A stretch of 64,000 nt of DNA, from the NCBI GenBank assembly GCA_031292015.1, contig JARLHY010000178.1, positions 12,273 to 76,272 of the forward strand. The letters run 5' to 3'. Positions within the stretch are counted from its first letter, which is position 1. Every line of letters starts with the position of its first letter. Positions 41,900 through 51,250 of this stretch are shown here, one piece after another. The stretch is from Negativicutes bacterium. GTDB lineage: Bacteria; Bacillota_C; Negativicutes; Sporomusales_B; JARLHX01. The position numbers and the translations under genes are program-made. The notes beneath the pieces are model-generated. The model saw only the letters and a list, made by a program, of their open reading frames with translations, was not told where the DNA came from and searched no databases.

Positions 41900-44239
41900 G
41901 TGATTTTTACAGCAAAACTACTAAGAGATTCATTTCAAAGGGATATTGTGATTTTGATTATTGTCAGTGTGCTGGTAGGCTCGATGTTGGCTGCAGCAGT
42001 GTCGCTGGCGGCGAATTCTTATTTTTCCAGGACGCTGTCAAATCTGGTCGGAGATTACGGTGAATTCGACCTTGTGATTTCGGTTCGGGAAGAGATGAAA
42101 GATGACGCCGGGCAACAAATCCAAAAGATCATTGACGACGTTTTTCCGGGGGCCAAGCTGAAAGAGGGTCCTACTATCACCGGGAAAACTAACTTTTTTA
42201 TAGCTCTCCCGGACCAGTTTAAAACCGAAAAGGTTTACGACAATCTGGGGAAAACTTTCGGCAGTATTCCAGGCGGGGCCGGGGCGGGGGTAATGACCGA
42301 CCCGCGGCTGACCATCCGGGGAGTGCCGGAAGGAGCCAAGAAGATGTTGATCGGTGAGATTTCGCAGATGGATGGCGTTCGGTTCGCCTTCCGGGACGGC
42401 GCGGCGATCGGCGTGGTTTTGACGTCGATTGACAAGTCCGGCGCGGTCAGCGATCAGATCAACAAGATCCTGAAGCAGTACCAGGTTATAGAGATCAGTT
42501 TCCCGGTGGGGAGTGAACCGTCCAATCCGGTCCGCACCGGTGAAGCTATTGCCGATGATATGAAGAATCAGTTGAAGCTGGCTTACGCCCAGAATGTTTC
42601 AATCGACGGCAAAAACGACGATATGACTTATGCCGTGAGCACGATGATGGAATTGCGGCGTTTTCTGACGGCGTATGCTTCCCAGGTGACTATTTCTCCG
42701 GCGGCCGGGGTGAAGCTGGTAAAAGGCGATGTGGTGGTTTTTCAGGGTGCCTCGCCAAGCGCCCTCTCGGCCGGTCAGGCTCCGGATAAAGGAAATGTGG
42801 AGGTTCAGGTCAGCGGTCTCAGGTCCGACGGAGCAGCCGAAGGCCGGATCATCCAAGGGGATGCCAGCCAGCTTGCCGGATCGCAAGGGGGGTATAAGCT
42901 GGAGAAAAACATGGTGGGAGTTTATGTCGGCAGTGCCGCCTACCGTAATCCGCGCCAGGAACTGGGCAATGCCCTGACCGAGTCTTCCAAGCTGGTGGGC
43001 CAGATTCCCGGCTTTGCCCAAGACGCCCAGAATGTGAGCAGGATTGCCACCGGGGCGCTGGACAATTACGGCACCAGCGTGAGAGCTATCGAGCAGACGC
43101 TGGACAATGTCCAGTCCGCCAGTGCGACCATTCAGGCCGCGACCAGCGGCCTTGCCAATATCGACACAACGTCGGCTCAAAGTCAGATCGACAATTCGGC
43201 CAAGGCGATCGGCGGACTGATCGGGACGTTGCAGGTACTGAAACTGGTTCAGGCCGATACCGGCGGCGCCATCGAGAATCTTACCGGTACCCAGCACAAT
43301 CTCAACGCCCTGCGCGGCGCGCTGGGGGCGCTTGACAATGTGGCTGCCAACGCCCGTCAGGCGAAAGCGACCATCGACAATGTGGTTGCAGGCGCCAACA
43401 ACACGCTGGCGACTTTGAAAGCGTTTGACACTGACGGAGCCAGGAGCAATCTGACGGATATCGATAATCGTCTTGCTCAGGTGCAGCAGATCAATGTGCC
43501 GCTGGTGACCACCGAATTGCAATATATGGCGGCAAGCGCGCCGAATTTTAAAGATGAGGATATCAGCCATACGCTGCAAATTCTCGATAAATTTATCGCC
43601 GGGCAGGTAATTCCCGGCGAGCGGATTCAGATTCTTACCACCAGCAACGTCAGTACCGACGCGGTGGCGCCTGTCGTTTACAAGGTGGTTGGCCACAACA
43701 ATGTAGCGCTCTACCCGACCTCGCTGGGGGTAATCGAACCTAATCCCCGGGGTGAGCTATATCGGGTGCTGAGCGAAGTAAAGGCTATCCTTGCCGGGAT
43801 AACGGCTATGGTGGCTACCGGACTGTTCCTGCTGTTCGACCACACCGCGGTAATGGCGGTGATCCGCCGCAAACGGCTGGCCACCGCTGTCAAGCTTACC
43901 GGCTGGCGCGGGGCGCTGGGCCGGATGACGGCCGCCTTCACGGCTCCGGAAAGGCGTTACGGGATCATAGTCGGAGCAGTGATGCTTACCGCGATGTTCG
44001 TGATTTCCGGCGGCGGAATACCTTACCTGCCCTGGATCGGGGTACCGGTGGTGGGGGCGCTGCTTGGAACGATGGCAGCCGGCTATTGTGAGAAAATCAG
44101 TCCGGTCTCAGTGGATGAGATTGCGGCCGGTGAAGCGCTGGGACTGTCTTTCGACGAGATTATGCGGGAGATTGTTATCCCTGGTGCCCGTCCGGGGATA
44201 CTACAAAAACTGAACAGTCGTAAAGTAAAGTTTAAGTGA
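41900..44239 (+). CDS. Large ABC permease-like protein with periplasmic helical domain and C-terminal EAA-type loop
   Basis: 779 residues, no named family recognised. An N-terminal membrane helix (VILIIVSVLVGSMLAAAVSL) is followed by about 600 residues outside the membrane. These include a mixed domain with a PxxxIRG segment near 135 and a long Ala/Asn/Gln-rich helical region (about 350-560) like that of MCE proteins. Three or so membrane helices lie near 635-735. The end has AAGEALGLSFDEIMREIVIP followed by GARPGIL, which fits the EAA coupling motif (EA-x2-G-x9-I-x-P) of importer permeases. It should dock on the ATPase encoded next. Its position between lipid A genes suggests envelope lipid or LPS transport. 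Confidence 0.7.
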   Translation: MIFTAKLLRDSFQRDIVILIIVSVLVGSMLAAAVSLAANSYFSRTLSNLVGDYGEFDLVISVREEMKDDAGQQIQKIIDDVFPGAKLKEGPTITGKTNFFIALPDQFKTEKVYDNLGKTFGSIPGGAGAGVMTDPRLTIRGVPEGAKKMLIGEISQMDGVRFAFRDGAAIGVVLTSIDKSGAVSDQINKILKQYQVIEISFPVGSEPSNPVRTGEAIADDMKNQLKLAYAQNVSIDGKNDDMTYAVSTMMELRRFLTAYASQVTISPAAGVKLVKGDVVVFQGASPSALSAGQAPDKGNVEVQVSGLRSDGAAEGRIIQGDASQLAGSQGGYKLEKNMVGVYVGSAAYRNPRQELGNALTESSKLVGQIPGFAQDAQNVSRIATGALDNYGTSVRAIEQTLDNVQSASATIQAATSGLANIDTTSAQSQIDNSAKAIGGLIGTLQVLKLVQADTGGAIENLTGTQHNLNALRGALGALDNVAANARQAKATIDNVVAGANNTLATLKAFDTDGARSNLTDIDNRLAQVQQINVPLVTTELQYMAASAPNFKDEDISHTLQILDKFIAGQVIPGERIQILTTSNVSTDAVAPVVYKVVGHNNVALYPTSLGVIEPNPRGELYRVLSEVKAILAGITAMVATGLFLLFDHTAVMAVIRRKRLATAVKLTGWRGALGRMTAAFTAPERRYGIIVGAVMLTAMFVISGGGIPYLPWIGVPVVGALLGTMAAGYCEKISPVSVDEIAAGEALGLSFDEIMREIVIPGARPGILQKLNSRKVKFK

Positions 44240-44271
44240 CCCAAACGGGAAGAAAGTGAGGTGAGACCAAG

Positions 44272-45045
44272 ATGCTTGCCATTAATAATTTGACGAAGAA
44301 ATTTGGCAGGACTGTGGCTGTGGATGACTTAAGCCTGAAGGTCGGACGGGGGGAAACGGTGGTGCTTATGGGGCCTTCGGGCTGCGGCAAATCGACTACG
44401 ATCCGTACCGTCAACCGTTTGATTGAACCGGACAGCGGCCGGATTGTGTTTGCCGGCAAGGATATCACCGCCCTTCGTTCCGAGGAACTGCGGGCGGTCC
44501 GCAAGCGGATCGGCTTTGTTTTCCAGCATTTTAATCTGATCGGCCGGCTGACGGCGTTGGAGAATGTCATGCTGGGGCTGGTGATGAGCGGTATGCCGCG
44601 GGATTTTGCCCGGGAGAAAGCCATGGCGGCCATGACCAAGGTGGGCCTGGACAGTCGCAGCGGCCAGAAACCGGCGGAGTTGTCCGGGGGCCAGCAGCAA
44701 AGGGTCGGGATTGCCCGGGCCCTGGCTTTTGAACCTGAGCTGATGCTCTGGGACGAACCCACGGCTTCGCTTGACCCGATATTGGTCCGCGAGGTACTTG
44801 TGGTTATGGAAGAACTGGCCAAGTATCGGGCCAGCACCATGCTGGTGGTGACTCACGAACTGCCCTTTGCCCTTCATGTCGCCGACCGCATCGTGCTGAT
44901 GGATAACGGCCGGATTGTCGAAGAGGGCGTCCCCAGCAGGGTGTTTGTGACTCCGGCTTCGACGGTGGGACAGCGCTACAAGGAATTGATCGAATATCAG
45001 ATGAACACCAGCGCTCTGACTCTCGCCGGGAAACGAAGCGCTTGA
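44272..45045 (+). CDS. ABC transporter ATPase, GlnQ-like, partner of the preceding permease
   Basis: A 257-residue ABC ATPase: Walker A LMGPSGCGKSTTIRTVNRLI, Q-loop VFQHFNLIGRLTALENV, signature ELSGGQQQRVGIARALAFEP, Walker B LMLWDEPTASLDPI, and H-loop VVTHELPFA. It closely resembles polar amino acid importer ATPases, yet there is no binding-protein gene here and the partner is the unusual 779-residue protein 32 bases upstream. ATPases of this class engage an EAA loop, consistent with the motif found there. The substrate is unknown. Confidence 0.9.
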   Translation: MLAINNLTKKFGRTVAVDDLSLKVGRGETVVLMGPSGCGKSTTIRTVNRLIEPDSGRIVFAGKDITALRSEELRAVRKRIGFVFQHFNLIGRLTALENVMLGLVMSGMPRDFAREKAMAAMTKVGLDSRSGQKPAELSGGQQQRVGIARALAFEPELMLWDEPTASLDPILVREVLVVMEELAKYRASTMLVVTHELPFALHVADRIVLMDNGRIVEEGVPSRVFVTPASTVGQRYKELIEYQMNTSALTLAGKRSA

Positions 45046-45121
45046 AAATATGGAAAAGCTTGTCTTGCAGGAAATGCCAAAGTTTTGTAGAATTAGTGAT
45101 AGTTCTTATCGGGAGGATATT

Positions 45122-45949
45122 ATGCCACTTCAGAAAACGATCGCTAAGGCAGCGAAGTATACCGGGGTTGGTCTGCATTCCGGCCGCGATGTTACCATTA
45201 CGTTGCGGCCGGCTCCCGCCGGTAGCGGCATCACCTTTGTCCGGGTCGATCTGCCGGATTCGCCGCGGGTGAAAGCCATGGCCGCCAACGTCACCGCCAC
45301 GATGCGGGCAACTACCCTGGAGGATGGTGCCGCCAAGGTTTTTACGGTGGAACACTTGCTGGCCGCTTTTTCGGCTTTAGGTGTCGACAACTGTCTGGTG
45401 GAAATAACGTCGGTGGAACCGCCGGTGGCTGACGGCAGCGCGCTGCCGTTTGCCCAGCTTATCCTGGAAGCCGGAATCGTCGAGCAGCCGACGCCGCGGA
45501 TCGATCTAACGATCGCAGAGGCCGTGACGGTGAGGATGCCGGATAAATTTATTGCGATCTTGCCGTATGACGGGCTCAGGATCAGTTTTACCTCCGTCAA
45601 TCCTCATCCGCTTATTGGCACCCAGTTTGGCGACTATGATATCAGCAGCGAAATTTTCCTCAGGGAAATTGCTCCGGCCCGTACCATCGGGTTTATGCAT
45701 GAAGTGGCCGCCTTGCAAAAACAGGGGCTGGCCCTGGGCGGGAGCCTGGAAAACGCAGTGGTGTATGATGACGATAAGCTGCTTACGCCCCTTCGCTTTC
45801 CCGATGAATTGGTAAGACACAAGATTCTCGACGTAATCGGTGATTTGGCTCTGGCCGGACGGGTCCGCGGTCATGTCATCGCGGTGCAATCCGGACATGC
45901 GCTGAATACCGCCTTGGCAAGACAGATTCTGGCAAGCGCGCAAAAGTAA
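45122..45949 (+). CDS. lpxC: UDP-3-O-acyl-N-acetylglucosamine deacetylase
   Basis: A 275-residue zinc enzyme from ATG 45122, five bases after GGGAGG; the open frame upstream is ignored. LpxC motifs: AKYTGVGLHSGRDVTITLRP, FTVEHLLAAFSALGVDNC (zinc histidine), VADGSALPF, and LVRHKILDVIGDLALAG (second zinc His and Asp) with RGHVIAVQSGHALN. It catalyses the committed step of lipid A synthesis. It is not fused to FabZ, which is encoded separately downstream. Confidence 0.97.
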   Translation: MPLQKTIAKAAKYTGVGLHSGRDVTITLRPAPAGSGITFVRVDLPDSPRVKAMAANVTATMRATTLEDGAAKVFTVEHLLAAFSALGVDNCLVEITSVEPPVADGSALPFAQLILEAGIVEQPTPRIDLTIAEAVTVRMPDKFIAILPYDGLRISFTSVNPHPLIGTQFGDYDISSEIFLREIAPARTIGFMHEVAALQKQGLALGGSLENAVVYDDDKLLTPLRFPDELVRHKILDVIGDLALAGRVRGHVIAVQSGHALNTALARQILASAQK

Positions 45950-45965
45950 CGAGGAGGACTGAACC

Positions 45966-46394
45966 ATGTTGACCGTGAATCAGATTCAGGCTATTATCCC
46001 GCACCGCTACCCTATGCTGCTGGTGGACCGTATATTGGAACTAGAGCCCATGAAACGGGCGGTCGGCATAAAAAACGTGACCGCCAATGAACAATTTTTC
46101 CAGGGCCATTTTCCGGGGAAACCGATTATGCCGGGGGTACTTTTGCTGGAAGCCATGGCTCAGGTAGGCGGCGTAGCTATGCTTTGCGCGGAGGAATATC
46201 GCGGCAAGCTGGCGTTCTTTGCCGGTATGGACCGGGTGAAATTCCGCCGGCCGGTGGTGCCGGGAGATCAGCTGCGGATGGTAGCCGAAATCATCAAGGT
46301 CCGCGGTACAATGGGAAAAATCTGGGCCGAGGCGTTTGTCGACGGCGAACTGGTGGCTGAAGGGGAATTCCTGTTTGCTCTGACGCAAAGTTAG
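45966..46394 (+). CDS. fabZ: 3-hydroxyacyl-ACP dehydratase FabZ
   Basis: A 142-residue hot-dog-fold enzyme. The family signature is complete: [35 protein letters not shown] (catalytic His in FFQGHFPG), and LEAMAQVGG (the catalytic Glu). It dehydrates 3-hydroxyacyl-ACP in fatty acid elongation, competing with LpxA and LpxD for that pool. Linkage lpxC-fabZ-lpxA is common in LPS producers. Confidence 0.97.
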   Translation: MLTVNQIQAIIPHRYPMLLVDRILELEPMKRAVGIKNVTANEQFFQGHFPGKPIMPGVLLLEAMAQVGGVAMLCAEEYRGKLAFFAGMDRVKFRRPVVPGDQLRMVAEIIKVRGTMGKIWAEAFVDGELVAEGEFLFALTQS

Positions 46395-46498
46395 GCGCCA
46401 GATGTCTTAAACAGGCATAATTCATAAGAAAGATCAACGTAATTTTGATTATTGGCTTTTTTAGCTGAAATTTGGGCCGTGTGAGCTTGCCGCGGTTA

Positions 46499-46510
46499 GA
46501 CTGGTTAGTC
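46499..46510 (+). promoter_or_regulatory. Operator-like site upstream of lpxA
   Basis: GACTGGTTAGTC differs by one base from the core GACTGGTCAGTC of the tolC operator. A TATAAT lies at 46515-46520, but I see no good -35 box. Confidence 0.4.
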
Positions 46511-46569
46511 GGATTATAATTGTAACGGTTGGCAGCGAACCAAGATGGCCAGAATAGTAAGGAGTTGAT

Positions 46570-47397
46570 GTGCTGATGAAGCCGGAACCTGTCGTAATTC
46601 CGATTCGAAAAATACACGAAACAGCAGTTATCCATCCTGGTGCTCGCCTGGGAAAAGAGGTTGAAGTGGGGCCCTACGCCGTGATCGGTGAGAATGTACT
46701 CATCGGCGACGGCACGAAAATTGGCGCCCATGTTGTCATAGATGGTTGGACGAGTATCGGTAAAAATTGTGTTATTTACCCCAGTGCGTCGATTGGCACC
46801 GAACCCCAGGATCTTAAATTCCGCGGTGAGAAGAGCTATGTGTTTATTGGCGACAATACCAGGATCCGGGAGTTTGCCACCGTTAACCGGGCCACCGGTG
46901 AAGGGGAGGAAACCCGCGTCGGTTCCAATTGTCTCTTAATGGCTTATACCCATGTGGCTCACAACTGTATCGTCGGCAATCATGTCATTATGTCCAACGC
47001 GGCTACCCTTGCCGGACATGTGATTATTGAGGACCGGGTCATCATCGGCGGACTTGCGGGTGTTCACCAGTTCGTGAAGATTGGCCGCAACGCCATGATC
47101 GGCGGAGCTTCCAAGGTTGTCCAAGACGTGCCGCCGTTCGTTATTGTGGACGGGCATCCTGCCAAGGTTGCCGGCCTGAATAATGTCGGAATGGCCCGGG
47201 CTGGCATCGGCGAGATCGCGCGCCGCAACCTGAAAAAGGCCTATAAAATACTGTTCCGGTCCGGTCTGACCCTGGCTCAGGCGATCGCCGTGATGGAACA
47301 GGAACTTGAATCATGCGAAGAAGTCGAACATTTCCTGCGCTTCCTGCGTAACGCCGAACGCGGTATCTGCCGCGGCCGCAGAGACGAAGGCGAATAG
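46570..47397 (+). CDS. lpxA: UDP-N-acetylglucosamine O-acyltransferase
   Basis: About 275 residues. The start is GTG 46570 (five bases after AAGGAG) or ATG 46576. Left-handed beta-helix repeats fill residues 15-190: IHPGARLGKEVEVGPYAVIG, DLKFRGEKSYVFIGDNTRIR, TLAGHVIIEDRVIIGGLAGV. The catalytic histidine lies in MAYTHVAHNCIVGNHV. The C-terminal helices (KAYKILFRSGLTLAQAIAVM) are typical. It acylates UDP-GlcNAc at O3, the first lipid A step. Confidence 0.97.
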   Translation: MLMKPEPVVIPIRKIHETAVIHPGARLGKEVEVGPYAVIGENVLIGDGTKIGAHVVIDGWTSIGKNCVIYPSASIGTEPQDLKFRGEKSYVFIGDNTRIREFATVNRATGEGEETRVGSNCLLMAYTHVAHNCIVGNHVIMSNAATLAGHVIIEDRVIIGGLAGVHQFVKIGRNAMIGGASKVVQDVPPFVIVDGHPAKVAGLNNVGMARAGIGEIARRNLKKAYKILFRSGLTLAQAIAVMEQELESCEEVEHFLRFLRNAERGICRGRRDEGE

Positions 47398-47407
47398 GGG
47401 TTTGACG

Positions 47408-48211
47408 ATGAAAAAAATTGGTTTGTTGGCCGGAGTCGGACGACTGCCGGTAGAGTTTGCCCGTGCCGCGAGCGGCATGGGCATTACCGTGATTGCCGTC
47501 GGGGTTGTGCCGGGAGTTGAAGCTGAACTGGCTGAGACGGCAGCTAAGATGTACAGTATCGGTGCCGGTGAGCTTGATAAGATCATCGCGACGCTGGTAG
47601 AAGAAGGCGTGGCCGAGGTCGCCATGATCGGCAAGGTAACCAAGGAATTGATGTTCGGCGGCGCCGTTGTTTTGGATAACCGGATGCAACGTCTTCTTGC
47701 CGGACTGCCTGATCGCTCTGACGACACGATTATGCTCGGAGTTGTCAAAGAATTGGCGGCGGCGGGAATCGGGGTCCTGGACCAGACGGCGCTGATCCGC
47801 CAACTGATGCCGGGGCCGGGGGTGCTCAGCCGCCGGCAGCCGACCGAGGCTGAGTTGGCTGACATGGAATTCGGTGTCGCCATGGCCAAACAGATCGGAG
47901 CGCTGGATATCGGCCAGACGGTGGTGGTCAAGAACCGGGCGGTCATGGCGGTGGAAGCCATCGAGGGGACTGACGCCTGTATCAGGCGAGGCGCGGCACT
48001 GGGCCGCGGCGGCGTTACGGTCGCCAAGGTGGCAAAACCCAACCAGGATCTTAGGTTCGACGTGCCCAGCGTCGGTCCCGACACCATCCGGGCGATGGTG
48101 GAAGGCGGCGCAGCCGCCTTGGTTATCGAGGCCGGCAAGACGCTGATGGTGGATCGAAGGAATAGCCTCGCTCTAGCCGATGAGCACAATATAACGATTA
48201 TTGTCAGATGA
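47408..48211 (+). CDS. lpxI: UDP-2,3-diacylglucosamine pyrophosphatase LpxI
   Basis: A 267-residue DUF1009 protein from ATG 47408 with AGGGG upstream; the longer open frame overlaps lpxA and is not used. Motifs: IGLLAGVGRLPVEFARAA, AEVAMIGKVTKELMF, DDTIMLGVVKELAAAGIGVL, VVVKNRAVMAVEAIEGTDAC, and the C-terminal KPNQDLRFDVPSVGPDTIRA. It makes lipid X from UDP-2,3-diacylglucosamine in place of LpxH. It lies between lpxA and lpxB as the pathway predicts. Confidence 0.94.
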   Translation: MKKIGLLAGVGRLPVEFARAASGMGITVIAVGVVPGVEAELAETAAKMYSIGAGELDKIIATLVEEGVAEVAMIGKVTKELMFGGAVVLDNRMQRLLAGLPDRSDDTIMLGVVKELAAAGIGVLDQTALIRQLMPGPGVLSRRQPTEAELADMEFGVAMAKQIGALDIGQTVVVKNRAVMAVEAIEGTDACIRRGAALGRGGVTVAKVAKPNQDLRFDVPSVGPDTIRAMVEGGAAALVIEAGKTLMVDRRNSLALADEHNITIIVR

Positions 48212-48217
48212 TTTTTC

Positions 48218-48280
48218 ACCACAAGGCATAGAGACACTGAGAAAAGAGGGAAACTATCTCTGTGCCTCTATCTTTGTGGT
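48218..48280 (+). repeat. Imperfect inverted repeat between lpxI and lpxB
   Basis: ACCACAAGGCATAGAGACAC pairs with GTGCCTCTATCTTTGTGGT with few mismatches, closing on an A/G-rich loop. The ACCACAA..AGACAC style resembles short dispersed repeats found between genes in many bacteria. Confidence 0.6.
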
Positions 48281-48332
48281 TTATCTTTTTGTGGGGTATG
48301 ATTGTCGATAGAAGATTCTTGGGGGCTGGGTC

Positions 48333-49484
48333 ATGGTCAAGGTAATGATGTCGGTGGGTGAAGCGTCGGGGGACATGCAGGGGGCCAGCGTCGCCCGGGC
48401 CCTGATGCAGGCTCGGCCCGATGTCCGGATATTCGGTATGGGCGGCGAGGCGATGCGGGCCGCCGGGGTGGAAATTGTCTATGATATCGCCGAACTGGGA
48501 GTATTCGGTGTGGTGGAGATCTTAAAAAAACTGCCGAAACAGATTCGCCTGCGCCGCCTTCTGGCCGATATGATGGAGAAAGAACGGCCTGACGTGCTGG
48601 TGGTGGTCGATTACGGCGGCTTTCATATTCCGCTGGCCAAAGCCGCAAAAGCGAGAGGCATCCCGGTGGTTTACTATATTCCCCCAAAGGCTTGGCTCTA
48701 CTGGCGTGGACGGGCCAAGGACGTGGCGGACGCTGTGGAGCGGGTCGCGGCGATCTTTCCCTTCGAGGCTGAAGTCTATCGTGAGGCCGGCGCCAATGTC
48801 ACCTTTGTCGGCAATCCACTTCTTGATATCGCCAAGCCGTCTCTTTCCAAAGAGGAGGCTTACCGCCATTTTGGGGCCGATCCGGCCAAGCCGCTGGTTT
48901 TGCTGCTGCCGGGGAGCCGCATACAGGAAATCAAAGGTTTGCTGCCTGCCATGCTGGGGGCTGCGGAAATAATTGCCGAAAAAGTGCCGGACAGCCAATT
49001 TTTTTTGCCAATAGCCTCGACAATATCCAGGGAAGTATTGCAAAATAGTATTAGTGGCTGCCGTGTGCCGGTGAGATTAACTTCCGACCGCACTTACGAC
49101 TTGATGCAGATCGCGGATGTCGCCATTGCGGCGTCCGGCACCGCGACACTGGAAACGTCCCTTTTGGGCGTTCCCACGGTGATTATTTATAAAGTTGCGC
49201 CGATTACCTATCTTTTCGGGAAGATTTTGATCAAAATCCCTGATATCGGGTTACCGAATATTGTTGCCGGCCGAAGGATCGTGCCGGAGCTTCTGCAGGA
49301 CGCGGTAACTTCCGACAATATCGCCCGAGAGGCTTTGGCGATTCTCACCGATGACGTTATCCGGGGACGCATCCTGCAGGATATTGGCGAGATGAAACGA
49401 AGATTAGGAGAAGGCGGGGCGGTCGAGAGGGTTGCCCAGATGATTCTGGAAGTAGCCAGGGTTGACCGTGGAGGCATTACATGA
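48333..49484 (+). CDS. lpxB: Lipid A disaccharide synthase
   Basis: A 383-residue GT19 glycosyltransferase. It begins MVKVMMSVGEASGDMQGASV, the LpxB signature; further motifs are FGMGGEAMRAAGVEIVYDIA, VVVDYGGFHIPLAKAAKARG, YYIPPKAWLYWRGRAKDVAD and LLLPGSRIQEIKGLLPAML. It joins lipid X and UDP-diacylglucosamine at the inner face of the membrane. It overlaps msbA by four bases, coupling synthesis and export. Confidence 0.97.
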   Translation: MVKVMMSVGEASGDMQGASVARALMQARPDVRIFGMGGEAMRAAGVEIVYDIAELGVFGVVEILKKLPKQIRLRRLLADMMEKERPDVLVVVDYGGFHIPLAKAAKARGIPVVYYIPPKAWLYWRGRAKDVADAVERVAAIFPFEAEVYREAGANVTFVGNPLLDIAKPSLSKEEAYRHFGADPAKPLVLLLPGSRIQEIKGLLPAMLGAAEIIAEKVPDSQFFLPIASTISREVLQNSISGCRVPVRLTSDRTYDLMQIADVAIAASGTATLETSLLGVPTVIIYKVAPITYLFGKILIKIPDIGLPNIVAGRRIVPELLQDAVTSDNIAREALAILTDDVIRGRILQDIGEMKRRLGEGGAVERVAQMILEVARVDRGGIT

Positions 49485-51220
49485 CATTGTACCTGCGACT
49501 GTTGAAATACGTCAGACCGTATCTTTTCCGGGTGAGTGTGGCGATTGTCTGCACTTTGCTGGCTACCGCCGCCAACCTTTATGTCCCCTGGATTATCAAG
49601 GACGTCATCGATGACGTGCTGACCACCAAGAATATGACGATGCTCAATACGATCGCCATTGGAATCGTAGTGGTTTTTTTGCTGCGGGGTATTTTTTTCT
49701 ACGGCCAGACTTATCTGATGTCTTTTGTGGCCCAGAAGGTGATTGTCGATATCCGGGCGGCCGTTTACCGCCATCTGCAGCGCCTGTCGCTGGCCTATTT
49801 TGAAAGCCGCCGTACCGGGGCGATCATGAGCTATATCACCAACGATGTCGGTGCCTTGCAGGCCGCCCTGGCGCAAAGTGTCGTCGATTTTTTCACCGAA
49901 GGGACGGTTCTGATAGGGTCGGTCGGGTTCATGTTCTATATTCACTGGAAGCTGGCGCTGCTGACAATGATAACGATGCCTTTGGTAGCGCAAGCTATCA
50001 ATGTGTTCGGCAAAAAACTGCGGACAGCCGGGCGGGTGCAATTGGAACGGACGGCCGACATTACCGCCGTGCTTCAGGAATCGGTCCTGGCGGTCAGGGT
50101 CGTCAAGTCCTTCGTTCGGGAAGATTATGAAATAGAGCGTTTTGATCGGGAAAACTACCATAATTTCCGGGCCCAGATGAAAACGGCGCAGCTCATGGCC
50201 ACATTGACGCCGGTCATCGAGTTTCTTTCGGCCATCGGAGTAACGGTTATCATATGGTACGGGGGGCGGGAAGTCATCAGCGGCTATCTGACGTCCGGCT
50301 CGCTGATCGCCTTTTTGATTTATGTGGTCAATCTGTCCAACCCGGTGAAACGGCTCAGCCGGGTGTATGGCAGTATCCAGGGCGCCCTGGCCGCGGCGCA
50401 GCGGATTTTCGACGTACTGGACACCGTACCGGAAGTCCAGGATGCGCCTGACGCGGTGGACCTGCCGGATGTCCGGGGCGAGGTCGTTTTCGAGGATATT
50501 TGTTTCGAATATAAGCCGGGGGAACTGGCGCTCCGCAATATTTTCCTTGAGGCGAAACCCGGCCAGGTTGTGGCAATTGTCGGACCGAGCGGTGCCGGCA
50601 AGACGACTGTTGCCAATTTGATTCCCCGCTTTTATGATCCGGTGAGCGGCGCTATCAGGATTGACGGCTATGACATCAGGAAAGTGACGCTGAATTCGCT
50701 TCGCCGGCAAATCGGCATTGTGCCGCAGGAAACGATGCTGTTCAACGGCACGGTTTACGAGAATATATTATACGGCGACTTGGACGCTTCCCGCGAGGCG
50801 GTGGTTGCCGCCGCCAGAGCGGCCAACGCCGATCAGTTTATCAGCGAGATGCCTGAGGGATACGATACCCACATCGGGGAGCGCGGCACAAAGCTGTCAG
50901 GCGGCCAGCGTCAAAGGATAGCGATTGCCCGGGCGATCTTAAAGAGCCCCCAGGTGCTGATTTTGGATGAAGCGACATCGGCGCTGGACAGCGAAAGCGA
51001 AGCTCTGGTTCAGGAAGCGCTGGACAAGCTGATGCTGGGCCGGACGGCCTTCGTCATCGCCCATCGCCTGTCCACCGTTCAGCGGGCGGATATTATCCTG
51101 GTGATGGATCGAGGCAGAATCGTCGAACGTGGTGGCCACGCCCAGCTGATTAAGGCAGGAGGCCTGTACAGCAAATTGTACCAGGTCCAGTTCGACGCCA
51201 GAAAAGAACAGTCTGTATAG
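49481..51220 (+). CDS. msbA: Lipid A flippase ABC exporter MsbA
   Basis: A 579-residue half-transporter: six membrane helices (about residues 15-310), then an ATPase domain with Walker A VGPSGAGKTTVANLIPRFYD, signature KLSGGQRQRIAIARAILKSP and Walker B VLILDEATSALDSESEAL. It works as a homodimer, flipping core lipid A to the outer leaflet of the inner membrane. Generic exporters look alike, but its place between lpxB and waaA makes MsbA the best name. Confidence 0.92.
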   Translation: MTLYLRLLKYVRPYLFRVSVAIVCTLLATAANLYVPWIIKDVIDDVLTTKNMTMLNTIAIGIVVVFLLRGIFFYGQTYLMSFVAQKVIVDIRAAVYRHLQRLSLAYFESRRTGAIMSYITNDVGALQAALAQSVVDFFTEGTVLIGSVGFMFYIHWKLALLTMITMPLVAQAINVFGKKLRTAGRVQLERTADITAVLQESVLAVRVVKSFVREDYEIERFDRENYHNFRAQMKTAQLMATLTPVIEFLSAIGVTVIIWYGGREVISGYLTSGSLIAFLIYVVNLSNPVKRLSRVYGSIQGALAAAQRIFDVLDTVPEVQDAPDAVDLPDVRGEVVFEDICFEYKPGELALRNIFLEAKPGQVVAIVGPSGAGKTTVANLIPRFYDPVSGAIRIDGYDIRKVTLNSLRRQIGIVPQETMLFNGTVYENILYGDLDASREAVVAAARAANADQFISEMPEGYDTHIGERGTKLSGGQRQRIAIARAILKSPQVLILDEATSALDSESEALVQEALDKLMLGRTAFVIAHRLSTVQRADIILVMDRGRIVERGGHAQLIKAGGLYSKLYQVQFDARKEQSV

Positions 51221-51250
51221 ATAGTATGCGATAAGCAATTGAGGTAGCTT

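Noticed and set aside
44272..45045. Amino acid importer ATPase
   Set aside because: The sequence class fits, but there is no binding protein or ordinary permease; the partner is the unusual 779-residue protein, so the substrate was left open.
46487..46520. Sigma-A promoter before lpxA
   Set aside because: TATAAT is present but TTGCCG is 22 bases away and no other -35 fits.
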